64,000 nt of DNA, from contig NZ_JABZFL010000002.1 of NCBI RefSeq assembly GCF_014237455.1, forward strand, positions 1 through 64,000, in the 5' to 3' direction. Source of the stretch: Desulfobacula sp. (lineage in GTDB: Bacteria > Desulfobacterota > Desulfobacteria > Desulfobacterales > Desulfobacteraceae). This document shows, one piece after another, positions 1-9,822 of this stretch. A program made the translations under genes and the position numbers. The notes beneath the pieces are model-generated. The model had not been told where the DNA came from, ran no database searches, and saw only the letters and a program-made list of their open reading frames with translations. Every line of letters starts with the position of its first letter. The stretch's first letter is position 1.

Positions 1-2
1 CC

Positions 3-95
3 GCGCTGGATGATAATTTTACATTACTTTGCCCGCCAAGTGGCAAACTGGTTAATAATTCCATTGTAGCCGCTCTGTTCCGGCTAGTGGCATGA
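3..95 (+). CDS. C-terminal end of an upstream CDS (partial; ...LDDNFTLLCPPSGKLVNNSIVAALFRLVA*)
   Basis: Open frame from the window edge to TGA at 93-95; protein-like composition. Confidence 0.35.
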   Translation, partial: ALDDNFTLLCPPSGKLVNNSIVAALFRLVA

Positions 96-196
96 TGCTT
101 TTATGGGAAACTTCAGTTAAAGATATTCTTTTCTTTTGTCTGGGATTGCCTGTCTGAAGAGTTGCATAATATTGATTTTTATGGTTTATCACAGTC

Positions 197-2323
197 ATGA
201 AAAAAAGATTTTATTCTCCAAAAAGACCCTATAAAAAATCAGAACACCGGCCGGACATAAAACCAATGAAGCCGGGTTCTGACAAATCTTTAAGACATGT
301 GTTTGAAAAAATAGGAACCCCGGATCAAAATCAGTTCAGACCTGACCCGTTTCAAATTCAAGCCCTTAAAGCGATAAAGCAATCTGACTGCCTGGTAACA
401 GCCCCCACAGGCAGCGGGAAAACATGGATCGCTGAGCAGGTTGCCCGGAAAATAATGCAGCAGAAAGGAAAGGTCTGGTACGCCACCCCTTTAAAGGCGT
501 TGACCAATTCCATTCATGCTCAGTTTTCAAAGCTTTTCGGTAAAGAAAATGTCGGCATTCTCACTGGCGATATTAAAGAAAACACGGATGCCGCAATTGT
601 TATCGGTACTACAGAGATCTTACGGAACCAGCTTTATGATGCCATGCATACCGGTGAAAATTTAACCTTTGATCTGATTATTCTGGATGAAGCCCACTTT
701 CTTGGAGACGAACAGCGAGGCGTGGTCTGGGAAGAAATCATGATCTATCTGCCGGTTCGAATCCCTTTGCTGTTACTGTCGGCAACCATTGGAAATCCGT
801 TTCAGATCGCAAAATGGCTTGAATCTATCAGGGGGAAAAAATGCCATGTCATAGAAGAACATAATCGCCCCGTCCCCCTTTTCCCGCTTTTTTTGCACCC
901 TTCCGGGACCCTGTTCCCTTTGATGCAAAAAAAGATCAAGGGTAAAAAACAAATTCTTCATAAAAAAGTATTTAAATTTGATCATACTAAAAGACCCCGG
1001 ATGTCATTTGCCGGAAAACTTCCTCCATTTGGAGACATTCTTCGCATCCTGGATAGATATCATCTGTTGCCGGCCATATTTTTTCTAAAATCAAGAGCCG
1101 AATGTGATCAGGCCATAAAACTTTGCAATTCAAATTTGTTATCCAGAAATCCGGAAAAAAAAGAGGCTTTGTTTAACAAAATCAATGAACTTACCTCAGG
1201 CAATCCGCATCTTGCAAACCACAACCAGCGCAAATACCTGGAACAGACAGCCACAGCCTCCCACCACAGCGGCCATCTTCCGGCATGGAAGGTAGTGGTT
1301 GAAACCCTTATGGCAGACGGGTTGCTGGATGCCATGTTTGCCACATCCACAGTGGCGGCAGGTGTCAATTTCCCTGCGCGGTCTGTTGTCGTCCTGAACT
1401 CTGACCGGTTCAACGGGGTAGAATTCATGCCGTTAACCCCCAGTGAATTTGCCCAGATGTCGGGCAGGGCCGGAAGAAGGGGAATGGATAACATTGGATT
1501 TGGAATTATTTTACCCGGCAAGTTCATGAACTTAAAACATGTTGCAACCTTGAACAACGCCCCGCCCTCAGATATAGAAAGCCAGATAACCATCAATTTT
1601 TCCATGGTTTTAAACCTGTTGCTGTCCCATACACCGGATCAGATAAAACCGCTTCTTGAAAAATCATTTGCCTCCTATCTCATCCTGTCAGAAAAGAAAA
1701 AAGGGGGAAAAGCAAGGAAAAAATTCGGCCCGGATCTTGAATTTCTCTGGCTTGATTTTATAGATCACATGGACTTTCTGGCCGAAGAAAATTTTGTTAC
1801 CGATAACGGAAAACTCACTGAGGATGGCCTTTGGGCTTCAAAACTGAGACTTGACTCTCCGCTCCTGGTGGCCCAGAGTATCAGGGAAAATCTCTTGCCA
1901 CAGACTGATCCTGCTTTATTGGCTGCCATTATTGCTTCCTTTGTCAATGAAAAAGAATTTACAGATGACCCGTTATACAATAAAGCCCTGCCCAAACGAT
2001 TAAAGGAAGCCTTTCTGAATGCAAGGAAAGGATTAAAACCATTTGCCATTAAATTGCTGAAAAAGGGGTTTGATGCACCCAACCTGTTTATTCAGCCAAG
2101 CCTGCTGCTCTATTCCTGGGCTCATGATGAACCCTGGGAAAATCTGGTCACCCAGTCAGATTTTGCAGAAGGAGATTTTGCTCGTTTGATTTTAAGAACC
2201 GGTGAAAACTTAAGACAGATATCAAAATTGGAAGAGAGCTTCCCTGTTATTGCCAAAACAGCAAAAGATGCGATAGTGTGTATATTGAAAGAACCGGTTG
2301 TGACGTTTTCCAGTGAAACTTAA
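197..2323 (+). CDS. Ski2-like DEAD/DEAH-box helicase
   Basis: Walker A TAPTGSGKTW, DEAH box, SAT motif, QMSGRAGRRGMD motif VI. Confidence 0.9.
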   Translation: MKKRFYSPKRPYKKSEHRPDIKPMKPGSDKSLRHVFEKIGTPDQNQFRPDPFQIQALKAIKQSDCLVTAPTGSGKTWIAEQVARKIMQQKGKVWYATPLKALTNSIHAQFSKLFGKENVGILTGDIKENTDAAIVIGTTEILRNQLYDAMHTGENLTFDLIILDEAHFLGDEQRGVVWEEIMIYLPVRIPLLLLSATIGNPFQIAKWLESIRGKKCHVIEEHNRPVPLFPLFLHPSGTLFPLMQKKIKGKKQILHKKVFKFDHTKRPRMSFAGKLPPFGDILRILDRYHLLPAIFFLKSRAECDQAIKLCNSNLLSRNPEKKEALFNKINELTSGNPHLANHNQRKYLEQTATASHHSGHLPAWKVVVETLMADGLLDAMFATSTVAAGVNFPARSVVVLNSDRFNGVEFMPLTPSEFAQMSGRAGRRGMDNIGFGIILPGKFMNLKHVATLNNAPPSDIESQITINFSMVLNLLLSHTPDQIKPLLEKSFASYLILSEKKKGGKARKKFGPDLEFLWLDFIDHMDFLAEENFVTDNGKLTEDGLWASKLRLDSPLLVAQSIRENLLPQTDPALLAAIIASFVNEKEFTDDPLYNKALPKRLKEAFLNARKGLKPFAIKLLKKGFDAPNLFIQPSLLLYSWAHDEPWENLVTQSDFAEGDFARLILRTGENLRQISKLEESFPVIAKTAKDAIVCILKEPVVTFSSET

Positions 2324-2339
2324 ATTAAAGGAGACTATA

Positions 2340-2717
2340 ATGAAACAGATTTTTTCAAAAAAAGCCCCTGCTGCCATTGGCCCGTACTGCCATGCCATTG
2401 TCCATAACGATATGGTATTCTGCTCCGGACAGATCCCCCTTGATCCTGAAACCATGGAGATTGTGGGAACCGATATTGAAACGCAGACAAATCAGGTCAT
2501 GAAAAATATTGAGGCTGTATTATCAGAAGTTGGTACAAGCCTGGATAAGATTGTAAAGGCCACCATCTTTCTGGATACCATGGATGATTTTTTGGGGATG
2601 AACAAGGTATATGAGGCATGTCTTGCGGGCCACAAACCTGCAAGATCCGCATTTGAAGTGGGAAGGCTGCCAAAGGATGCCCTTGTTGAGATAGAGTGCA
2701 TTGCTGTTATTGAATAA
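2340..2717 (+). CDS. ridA: RidA family (YjgF/YER057c/UK114) protein
   Basis: MKQIFSKKAPAAIGPYCHA...FCSGQIPLDP...VEIECIAVIE; start ATG at 2340 preferred over 2313. Confidence 0.9.
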   Translation: MKQIFSKKAPAAIGPYCHAIVHNDMVFCSGQIPLDPETMEIVGTDIETQTNQVMKNIEAVLSEVGTSLDKIVKATIFLDTMDDFLGMNKVYEACLAGHKPARSAFEVGRLPKDALVEIECIAVIE

Positions 2718-2730
2718 GGAATTTTAAAAA

Positions 2731-4413
2731 ATGACCCGGGATACAAAAAAAGTGATCTATTCCATGATCAATGTGAGTAAATTTCATGGTCAAAAACAGG
2801 TGCTCAAAAATATCTCCCTGTCCTATTTTTACGGGGCAAAAATCGGAGTCCTGGGGTTAAACGGCTCTGGTAAAAGTTCGTTGTTAAAAATATTGGCTGG
2901 CCTTGATACTGAATTTCCCGGCGAGACAATCCTTTCCAAAGGATTGACCGTGGGTTTACTTGAACAGGAACCCCTTGTTGACAGCCAGAAGACGGTTAGA
3001 CAGATTGTTGAAGAAGGGGTTAAAGAGACCGTTGCCCTGTTAAATGAATATGAGAAAATCTCAGAAGAATTTGCCAATCCCATGTCTGATGATGAGATGG
3101 ACAAGCTCATCGAAAAACAGGGAAAAATCCAGGAAAAGCTGGATCATATGGATGCCTGGGACCTTGATTCCAAACTGAAAATGGCCATGGATGCATTGCG
3201 GTGTCCCGCCGGGGATACGCCGGTCAATATAATTTCGGGTGGTGAAAAAAGACGGGTTGCCCTTTGCAGGCTGTTACTGCAAAAACCTGACATTCTCTTA
3301 CTGGATGAACCCACCAACCATCTTGATGCCGAATCTGTGTCCTGGCTTGAAGAACATTTAAGCCGGTATGAAGGAACTGTTATTGCCGTCACCCATGACC
3401 GGTATTTTCTGGACAATGTAGCCGGATGGATTCTTGAGCTGGACCGCGGAGAAGGAATCCCCTGGAAAGGCAATTATTCTTCATGGCTGGATCAAAAACA
3501 AAAACGGCTGGCCACTGAGCAGAAATCAGATTCCAAACGTCAGCAAACCCTTCAAAGGGAGCTTGAATGGATCAATATGTCTCCCAAAGGCAAACGGTCC
3601 AAATCAAAGGCCAGGATCAAGGCCTATGAGGAGCTTTTAAAAAAGGATGTCAAAGACCAGGAACGTACTATGGAAATATTCATTCCGCCAGGTCCAAGAC
3701 TTGGAGAAAAGGTCATTGTGGCTAAAAATATTTCCAAGGCTTTTGAAGACAAGCTCTTGGTCGAGAATATGAACTTTGTCATCCCCCCGGGCGGAATCGT
3801 TGGTGTTGTCGGACCCAATGGAGCCGGTAAAACCACACTCTTCAACATGATCACGGACAAAGAAAAACCCGACTCGGGAACAATTGAACTGGGTCAGAGT
3901 GTCAAGCTTGCCTATGTGGATCAGGAAAGAGATACTCTTGATCCTGACAAAACGATTTTCGAAGTGATCTCAGGTGGAAACGATAAAATACTCATTGGCG
4001 GCAGAGAATTGAACTCAAGAGCCTATGTGGCAAAATTCAATTTCTCCGGATCTGACCAGCAAAAAAAGGTGAAAGATATCTCCGGGGGTGAAAGAAACCG
4101 GGTCCATCTGGCCACCATGCTGAAACAGGAAGCCAACCTTTTGTTATTGGATGAGCCCACCAATGATCTGGATGTCAACACCCTGCGGGCATTGGAAGAA
4201 GCCCTGGAAAACTTTGCCGGATGTGCCGTTATTATCAGCCATGACAGGTGGTTCCTGGACCGTATTGCCACTCATATCCTGGCCTTTGAGGGAGACAGTC
4301 AGACCCTGTTTTTTGAAGGATCATATTCCGATTATGAAAAAGACCGGGAAAAACGACTTGGGATAAAGGTGGGTCAACCAACCCGGATAAAATACCGGCA
4401 ACTCACCAGGTGA
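2731..4413 (+). CDS. ettA: ABC-F ATPase, EttA-like energy-dependent translational throttle
   Basis: Two ABC domains (GLNGSGKSS, GPNGAGKTT; two LSGGE-like ISGGE), no TM, about 560 aa. Confidence 0.9.
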   Translation: MTRDTKKVIYSMINVSKFHGQKQVLKNISLSYFYGAKIGVLGLNGSGKSSLLKILAGLDTEFPGETILSKGLTVGLLEQEPLVDSQKTVRQIVEEGVKETVALLNEYEKISEEFANPMSDDEMDKLIEKQGKIQEKLDHMDAWDLDSKLKMAMDALRCPAGDTPVNIISGGEKRRVALCRLLLQKPDILLLDEPTNHLDAESVSWLEEHLSRYEGTVIAVTHDRYFLDNVAGWILELDRGEGIPWKGNYSSWLDQKQKRLATEQKSDSKRQQTLQRELEWINMSPKGKRSKSKARIKAYEELLKKDVKDQERTMEIFIPPGPRLGEKVIVAKNISKAFEDKLLVENMNFVIPPGGIVGVVGPNGAGKTTLFNMITDKEKPDSGTIELGQSVKLAYVDQERDTLDPDKTIFEVISGGNDKILIGGRELNSRAYVAKFNFSGSDQQKKVKDISGGERNRVHLATMLKQEANLLLLDEPTNDLDVNTLRALEEALENFAGCAVIISHDRWFLDRIATHILAFEGDSQTLFFEGSYSDYEKDREKRLGIKVGQPTRIKYRQLTR

Positions 4414-4422
4414 TGATTTAAT

Positions 4423-5307
4423 TTGAAACCATCCATATTAAATAAAGGGATCGCGCAAATCCATATTGCCGTTTTCCTTTTCGGATTTGCAGGGCTTTTC
4501 GGCAAATTTTTGTCCTGCAGCCCCCTTTATATTGTCCTTGGAAGAACCTCTTTTGCTTCCATTGCACTCTTTATATTTTCACGATTTTTTTCAAAAACCG
4601 TATTGTTTGCTTTTGGTAAAAAAGAAATTTCTTTTTTCATTTTCCAGGGAATCCTTCTGGCGGTTCACTGGTGGAGCTTCTTTCTTTCCATTCAGATTTC
4701 AAGTGTGGCTGTAGGGCTTGTCACCTTTTCCACATTTCCTTTATTTGTGACGTTTTTAGAACCCCTGTTTTTCAAAGAAAAGCTGAAAACAATAGATATT
4801 TTTATCGCCGGTGCTGTTTTTGTCGGCATTCTTCTTGTTATCCCGAATTTTGATTTTTCAAACAATATCACCAAAGGCGGATTTTTCGGGATCATTTCCG
4901 GATTTACCTTTGCACTCTTATCCCTTGTAAACAGGAGAAATGCAAGAATCTCCGATTCTATTGCCGTGGCATTTTATCAAAACCTTTTTGCGGCCATCTT
5001 TTTGGTTTTGCCAATCTCGACCCTGAAAGTTGAACCTCCGCAACTCTCCGATCTTCCCAATCTCATCTTTTTAGGCGTTGTTTGCACAGCCCTTGCCCAT
5101 ACATTATTTATAAAATCACTGACCTTTATAAGGGCACAAACCGCAGCCGTCATTGCAGGGCTTGAACCGGTTTACGGAATCATTCTTGCTTTTTTCATGC
5201 TCAATGAAATACCCCAGGCAAGAACCCTTGTCGGAGGTTTGATTATCATCGGCACAACCATTCTTGCCGGCCGCCTAAGTCGTGAGAAGGAGGGTAAGCG
5301 GAACTGA
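4423..5307 (+). CDS. EamA/DMT family transporter
   Basis: Hydrophobic about 10-TM protein with paired EamA-like halves; TTG start. Confidence 0.8.
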   Translation: MKPSILNKGIAQIHIAVFLFGFAGLFGKFLSCSPLYIVLGRTSFASIALFIFSRFFSKTVLFAFGKKEISFFIFQGILLAVHWWSFFLSIQISSVAVGLVTFSTFPLFVTFLEPLFFKEKLKTIDIFIAGAVFVGILLVIPNFDFSNNITKGGFFGIISGFTFALLSLVNRRNARISDSIAVAFYQNLFAAIFLVLPISTLKVEPPQLSDLPNLIFLGVVCTALAHTLFIKSLTFIRAQTAAVIAGLEPVYGIILAFFMLNEIPQARTLVGGLIIIGTTILAGRLSREKEGKRN

Positions 5308-5370
5308 CAGCTGATTAGCAAAAGCATTTTTTCTCGCCGGATATCAATGTCCGGCTCCAAAGGAAATACC

Positions 5371-5396
5371 GATAAAATTTACTGATAAAATTTACT
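5371..5396. repeat. Two tandem copies of GATAAAATTTACT
   Basis: Exact 13-bp direct repeat in the intergenic region upstream of cfa. Confidence 0.7.
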
Positions 5397-5523
5397 TGAA
5401 ATCCGGGTAATTTTTGCGATAGAATAAGGCATACTTCAGAAGCTGGATGAACATCATTTGAAAAATTAAGCGAAGAGACGATCTCAACCTGATTATTTTT
5501 ATTAAATCCATTATCAGATATAG

Positions 5524-6654
5524 GTGGACGGTATGAATAATAAAAAGGAAAAGAAAACATTCTTTAGTTTAATGGAGGCCGCAGGAATTACAGTCAACGG
5601 AGACAAACCCTATGATATCCAGGTCCATCATGATAAATTCTTTGAGCGTGTTCTACAACAGACCACACTGGGGCTTGGAGAATCTTACATGGACCAGTGG
5701 TGGGAGTGCAAGGCTCTTGACCAGTTTATTGAAAAAATATTTTGCGCCAAACTGTTGAGCAAAATACAACAGGACTGGGCCACAACATGGAACATATTTA
5801 AAGCCAAGACTTTTAATCTGCAAAATACCAGGCGCGCTTTCATAGTCGGTAAAAAACATTATGATATCGGTAATGATCTTTACCGGAAAATGCTGGATAA
5901 ACAAATGCAGTATACTTGCGGCTACTGGAAGGATGCCAAGATCCTTGAAGCAGCCCAGGAAGCCAAGCTTTCAATGATTTGCAGGAAACTGAGACTTGAG
6001 CCTGGAATGGAAATTGTTGAGCTGGGGTGCGGGTTTGGCGGGTTCGCCAAATATGCTGCGCAAAACTATGGCGTCAGGGTGACAGGATTTACCGTGTCAA
6101 AAAAACAGGTTGAATTCGGGAAAAAGCTGTGCCAAGACCTGCCGGTTGAGACCCGGCTGGATGACTTCAGGAAGGCATCCGGGCTCTATGACCGGGTTGT
6201 TTCCATCGGACTGATGGAGCATGTAGGATATAAAAATTACCGGACATATATGAAACTGACAAACCAATTATTAAAAGATGACGGTATTGCCTTTGTTCAC
6301 ACCATTGGAAGCAATATCAGCCGCAGAACATGTAATCCATGGACCACAAAATATATTTTTCCCAATTCAGTGCTGCCGTCTATTGCCCAGTTGGGAAAGG
6401 CCATGGAAGGATTATTTGTCATGGAGGACTGGCATAATTTCGGGGAAGATTACGATAAAACCCTCATGGCCTGGTACAAGAATTTCAGACAGGCATGGCC
6501 GGAATTGAAAAATAAATACGGGGAGCGATTTTTTAGGATGTGGGAGTACTATCTTTTAAGCTGTGCCGGGGGATTTCGATCCAGAAGAATGCAGTTATGG
6601 CAGATAGTCATGACCAAGCCCGGAAAAACCAGGCCGGATTGCCGGATCTCATAA
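5524..6654 (+). CDS. cfa: Cyclopropane-fatty-acyl-phospholipid synthase family
   Basis: HYDIGNDLYRKMLDKQMQYTCGYW, VELGCGFGGFAKYAA SAM motif. Confidence 0.9.
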   Translation: MDGMNNKKEKKTFFSLMEAAGITVNGDKPYDIQVHHDKFFERVLQQTTLGLGESYMDQWWECKALDQFIEKIFCAKLLSKIQQDWATTWNIFKAKTFNLQNTRRAFIVGKKHYDIGNDLYRKMLDKQMQYTCGYWKDAKILEAAQEAKLSMICRKLRLEPGMEIVELGCGFGGFAKYAAQNYGVRVTGFTVSKKQVEFGKKLCQDLPVETRLDDFRKASGLYDRVVSIGLMEHVGYKNYRTYMKLTNQLLKDDGIAFVHTIGSNISRRTCNPWTTKYIFPNSVLPSIAQLGKAMEGLFVMEDWHNFGEDYDKTLMAWYKNFRQAWPELKNKYGERFFRMWEYYLLSCAGGFRSRRMQLWQIVMTKPGKTRPDCRIS

Positions 6655-6666
6655 AGCTTTATTTGG

Positions 6667-7620
6667 ATGATAGAATCTAAAATAATTGTGGTCGGCGGGG
6701 GACCGGCAGGTTCGGCATGCGCAAGGTCCTTGAGACGGGCAGGTCTTGATACCCTGATCCTTGACAAAAAGTCGTTTCCGCGCCAAAAGACCTGTGCCGG
6801 ATGGGTAACTCCAAAGGTATTCAAAACCCTTGATTTAAATCCAAAAACCTATCCCCATACCCTGAACCGGTTTAACCGGATTCATTTTCATCTGTTCGGT
6901 ATAGAATTTCCTGTCAGAACATGCCAGTATGCTATCAGAAGATATGAGTTTGATGAATGGATGATCTTGCGTGCCAAAGTTCCTATTTACACCCATAAAG
7001 TGAAGCTAATCAGAAAGCACAAGGGATATTATATCATTGATGATACATACCAATGCAGATACCTGGTGGGTGCGGGCGGCACCCACTGCCCTGTTTATAA
7101 AAAATTTTTCGGCAAGACAGCGCCAAGGCCAGCAAAGGCAATAATTTCAGCAGTTGAAAAGGAATATCAATGCAATTTTTCAGACAACAGATGCCATATC
7201 TGGTATTTTGAAAACCGGCTGCCGGGATATGCCTGGTATCTGCCAAAGGGCAACGGGTGGTTGAACATCGGAATCGGCGGAAAGTTTTTAAAATTAAAGA
7301 AGCAAAACAGGACCATCATGGATCACTGGCATCTTTTTGCTAAAAAACTTGTAAAGCTTTCCCTGATAAAACAGGCACCCCACGACCCCAAAGGGCACAA
7401 TTATTATTTTTTTCATAAAACTCATACCTACAACAGGGACAATCTGTTTATCATTGGAGATGCTGCAGGGCTATCAACCCTGGACATGGGAGAAGGGATA
7501 CATGCCGCCATTAAAAGCGGGATTATGGCAGCAGATGCCATTGCAAATCATAAACAATTCATGCCCCATGGTTTGACAAAATTCAGCCTGCCCGGTATTT
7601 TTCTGACAAAAAATCATTAA
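6667..7620 (+). CDS. Geranylgeranyl-reductase-family FAD oxidoreductase
   Basis: VVGGGPAGSACARSLRRAG; FIIGDAAGLSTLDMGEGIHAAIKSG. Confidence 0.8.
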   Translation: MIESKIIVVGGGPAGSACARSLRRAGLDTLILDKKSFPRQKTCAGWVTPKVFKTLDLNPKTYPHTLNRFNRIHFHLFGIEFPVRTCQYAIRRYEFDEWMILRAKVPIYTHKVKLIRKHKGYYIIDDTYQCRYLVGAGGTHCPVYKKFFGKTAPRPAKAIISAVEKEYQCNFSDNRCHIWYFENRLPGYAWYLPKGNGWLNIGIGGKFLKLKKQNRTIMDHWHLFAKKLVKLSLIKQAPHDPKGHNYYFFHKTHTYNRDNLFIIGDAAGLSTLDMGEGIHAAIKSGIMAADAIANHKQFMPHGLTKFSLPGIFLTKNH

Positions 7621-7685
7621 AACTTACGGTCTACAAACCTCTTTGTCGTAATATTGTATCAGGGATGCTTATTTAAAAAAGCCCT

Positions 7686-9554
7686 TTAATACCTTCCTAA
7701 AATTCTAAGATTTTCCGATCTCTCCTGAAGTTTTACCATGACAGGTGCAAGGTCAGGGTGTTCAATGTCAGCTTCAATATCTACATAGAACATGTATTCC
7801 CAAGGCTTCCCAAGCATGGGGCGTGATTCCAGCTTGACAAGATTGATTTGATATTCTGAAAACACCTTCATCACTTCAAATAACGCTCCCGGCTTATGAC
7901 CAGTGGAAAAAATAATGGATGTTTTACTTACTTTTTTATGGCCTTTGATCTCTTTGGCAATAATGGCAAACCTTGTGTAATTCCTTGGATTGTCTTCAAT
8001 AGACTCTTCAAGGATATTCATATTAAAAATCTTTGCAGCCATGGTTGATCCGATAGCTGCAGCCTGTTTGTCATCGGAATCTTTGACGTGCCTCACTGCA
8101 CTGGATGTGGCCTTTACCGGTATCAGTTCAATATCAGGATATTGGTCCAGGTAATTTTTGCATTGGGAAAATGCCGGAGGCGGCGCAAGGATTTTTTTGA
8201 TATCATTTTTTGAAACATTTTCATGGACAATTAATGCGTGTTTAATCCTTATGGTAATCTCTCCGATTATTTTGAGATCATATTCCTGGAGCAGATCAAA
8301 ATTCTCATGGATGGACCCGGAAAGAGAATTTTCCAGCGGAATAACGCCATATTGACAATTTCCGGTTTGGACTCCATGAAAAATATCTTTAAATGTTTTC
8401 ATGGGGACAGGGGTAACCTCTTCACCGAAATAACCAAGGCTTGCCTTATGGCTGTAAGCACCATATTCGCCGATAAAGGCGGCTGTATTTGAATCTTCGA
8501 CTTTGGTATTATTGATCATTTCTGATTTTTTCAAATAATCGAAATCAAGCTGTTTACCGACGACCGGTGCAATCACATAGATATCCCGGGTCAGTTGACC
8601 AAACTGTTCCGGATAAAGGCTCTGGGGCCCGTCTGAAAGCGCATGATCCGGATCGTTGTGAACTTCAATCATAAGGGCATCCGCCCCTGCTGCCACGGCA
8701 GCCCTTGCCATGGGGCTTACTTTTTCCCTGATGCCGGTTGCATGGCTTGGATCAATGATAATGGGCAGATGGGTCAATTGTTTCAGGACCGGAATGGCGG
8801 ATAGATCCAGTGTATTTCTTGTATAAGGCTCAAAGGTCCTGATGCCTCTTTCACAAAGAATAACATTGTTGTTGCCTCCTGCCATAATATATTCTGCAGA
8901 CATCAGCCATTCCTGGATTGTAGAGGCAAGTCCCCTTTTCAGCACAACCGGTTTATCCATGCGGCCGACACATTTTAAAAGCTCAAAATTCTGCATGTTA
9001 CGAGCACCGATCTGAACCACGTCAACATATTTCATCATCAAATCCGCCTGGGACACAGATGTGATTTCCGTGACCACGCCAAGTCCTGTCTTTTCCCTGA
9101 CATCAGCCAGAATTTTCAAGCCCTCTTCTTCCAGTCCCTGAAAGGAGTATGGCGAAGACCTGGGTTTATATGCACCCCCCCGAAAGAGAACAGCACCATA
9201 TTTTTTAACCTCTTTTGCAATGGTCATGGCCTGGTCATGGCTTTCAACGGCACAGGGCCCTGCCACAATGACAATCCGGTCTGCCCCCACTACAACATTA
9301 CCGATTTTCACCTTGGTATCTTCTGATTTAAACTCCCGGCTGACAAGCTTATAGGATGTTTTTATCGGGACAACATCAGCAACCCCGTCTATTTGTTTAA
9401 ATTCATCCAGGCTCTTTTTGGTTTTGCCGATGATTCCGATTATATTTCTGCCCGCATCCATTATTTCACGTGTGATACACCCTTCATCCGAAATCATGTT
9501 TTTAATTTTGTCTTTCTGGTTTTGAGTAATGTTGCTTTCAAGTACAAGAATCAT
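7686..9554 (-). CDS. Bifunctional DAHP synthase (KDOPS-like AroF) / prephenate dehydratase with ACT domain
   Basis: [34 protein letters not shown] (DAHPS) followed by [27 protein letters not shown] and an ACT domain (PheA). Confidence 0.9.
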   Translation of the reverse strand: MILVLESNITQNQKDKIKNMISDEGCITREIMDAGRNIIGIIGKTKKSLDEFKQIDGVADVVPIKTSYKLVSREFKSEDTKVKIGNVVVGADRIVIVAGPCAVESHDQAMTIAKEVKKYGAVLFRGGAYKPRSSPYSFQGLEEEGLKILADVREKTGLGVVTEITSVSQADLMMKYVDVVQIGARNMQNFELLKCVGRMDKPVVLKRGLASTIQEWLMSAEYIMAGGNNNVILCERGIRTFEPYTRNTLDLSAIPVLKQLTHLPIIIDPSHATGIREKVSPMARAAVAAGADALMIEVHNDPDHALSDGPQSLYPEQFGQLTRDIYVIAPVVGKQLDFDYLKKSEMINNTKVEDSNTAAFIGEYGAYSHKASLGYFGEEVTPVPMKTFKDIFHGVQTGNCQYGVIPLENSLSGSIHENFDLLQEYDLKIIGEITIRIKHALIVHENVSKNDIKKILAPPPAFSQCKNYLDQYPDIELIPVKATSSAVRHVKDSDDKQAAAIGSTMAAKIFNMNILEESIEDNPRNYTRFAIIAKEIKGHKKVSKTSIIFSTGHKPGALFEVMKVFSEYQINLVKLESRPMLGKPWEYMFYVDIEADIEHPDLAPVMVKLQERSENLRILGRY

Positions 9555-9584
9555 TTTCTCTCTCCTGTTAAATTACATAAAAAA

Positions 9585-9611
9585 AGGCCCCGGGGAATTT
9601 TTCCGGGGCCT
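9585..9611 (-). terminator. Intrinsic terminator B (AGGCCCCGG...CCGGGGCCT + U7) in the aroF-pheA leader
   Basis: 9-bp perfect arms followed by a T-run on the minus strand, before the gene start. Confidence 0.85.
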
Positions 9612-9620
9612 GAAAACTAA

Positions 9621-9656
9621 AAAACCCCGGGTGGCTTAATGTCCACCCGGGGTTTT
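9621..9656 (-). terminator. Intrinsic terminator A (AAAACCCCGGGTGG/CCACCCGGGGTTTT + U-run) in the aroF-pheA leader
   Basis: 14-bp perfect inverted repeat with 8-nt loop and T-tract on the minus strand. Confidence 0.9.
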
Positions 9657-9677
9657 ATTTAACTAAAAAATAAAACG

Positions 9678-9755
9678 TCACACCGGATGAACGCTCCTAA
9701 AAAAGAAAAAGAAGCGTCCAAAATTAAAATTGTTTATGTGTGTCATTTTATTCAT
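9678..9755 (-). CDS. pheL: Phe attenuator leader peptide MNKMTHINNFNFGRFFFFFRSVHPV
   Basis: 25-codon ORF with 7 Phe codons, five consecutive (TTC TTT TTC TTT TTT), just upstream of the terminators. Confidence 0.85.
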   Translation of the reverse strand: MNKMTHINNFNFGRFFFFFRSVHPV

Positions 9756-9778
9756 TTTTTTAACCAAAATTTTTAAGC

Positions 9779-9807
9779 ACTCTACAGATCATTTCAATTC
9801 TTGTCAA
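9779..9807 (-). promoter_or_regulatory. Sigma-70 type promoter TTGACA-17-TAGAGT for the aroF-pheA leader
   Basis: Consensus -35 at 9802-9807, 17-bp spacer, -10-like TAGAGT at 9779-9784, 24 bp upstream of the leader ATG. Confidence 0.65.
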
Positions 9808-9822
9808 TATCAAAAATTAACA

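Larger units (their letters stand above)
9585..9755 (-). promoter_or_regulatory. Phenylalanine-responsive transcription attenuator (leader peptide plus tandem terminators)
   Basis: Phe-rich leader ORF plus mutually exclusive hairpins directly upstream of the DAHPS/PDT gene. Confidence 0.85.

Noticed and set aside
773-2082. Antisense ORFs (e.g. 1108..1605 -, 1765..2082 -) and similar overlapping ORFs throughout the track
   Set aside because: They lie opposite or out of frame within well-supported genes, have no recognisable motifs, and are typical spurious ORFs.
5371-5396. Tandem 13-bp repeat as a CRISPR or iteron array
   Set aside because: Only two copies with no spacers; too little to support either. 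No CRISPR array was seen anywhere in the window.
9621-9656. Terminator A as simply the 3' terminator of the upstream cyclase gene
   Set aside because: A promoter and a Phe-rich leader ORF lie between the cyclase stop (9823) and the hairpin, and the hairpin's 5' arm can pair with leader sequence, favouring an attenuator.
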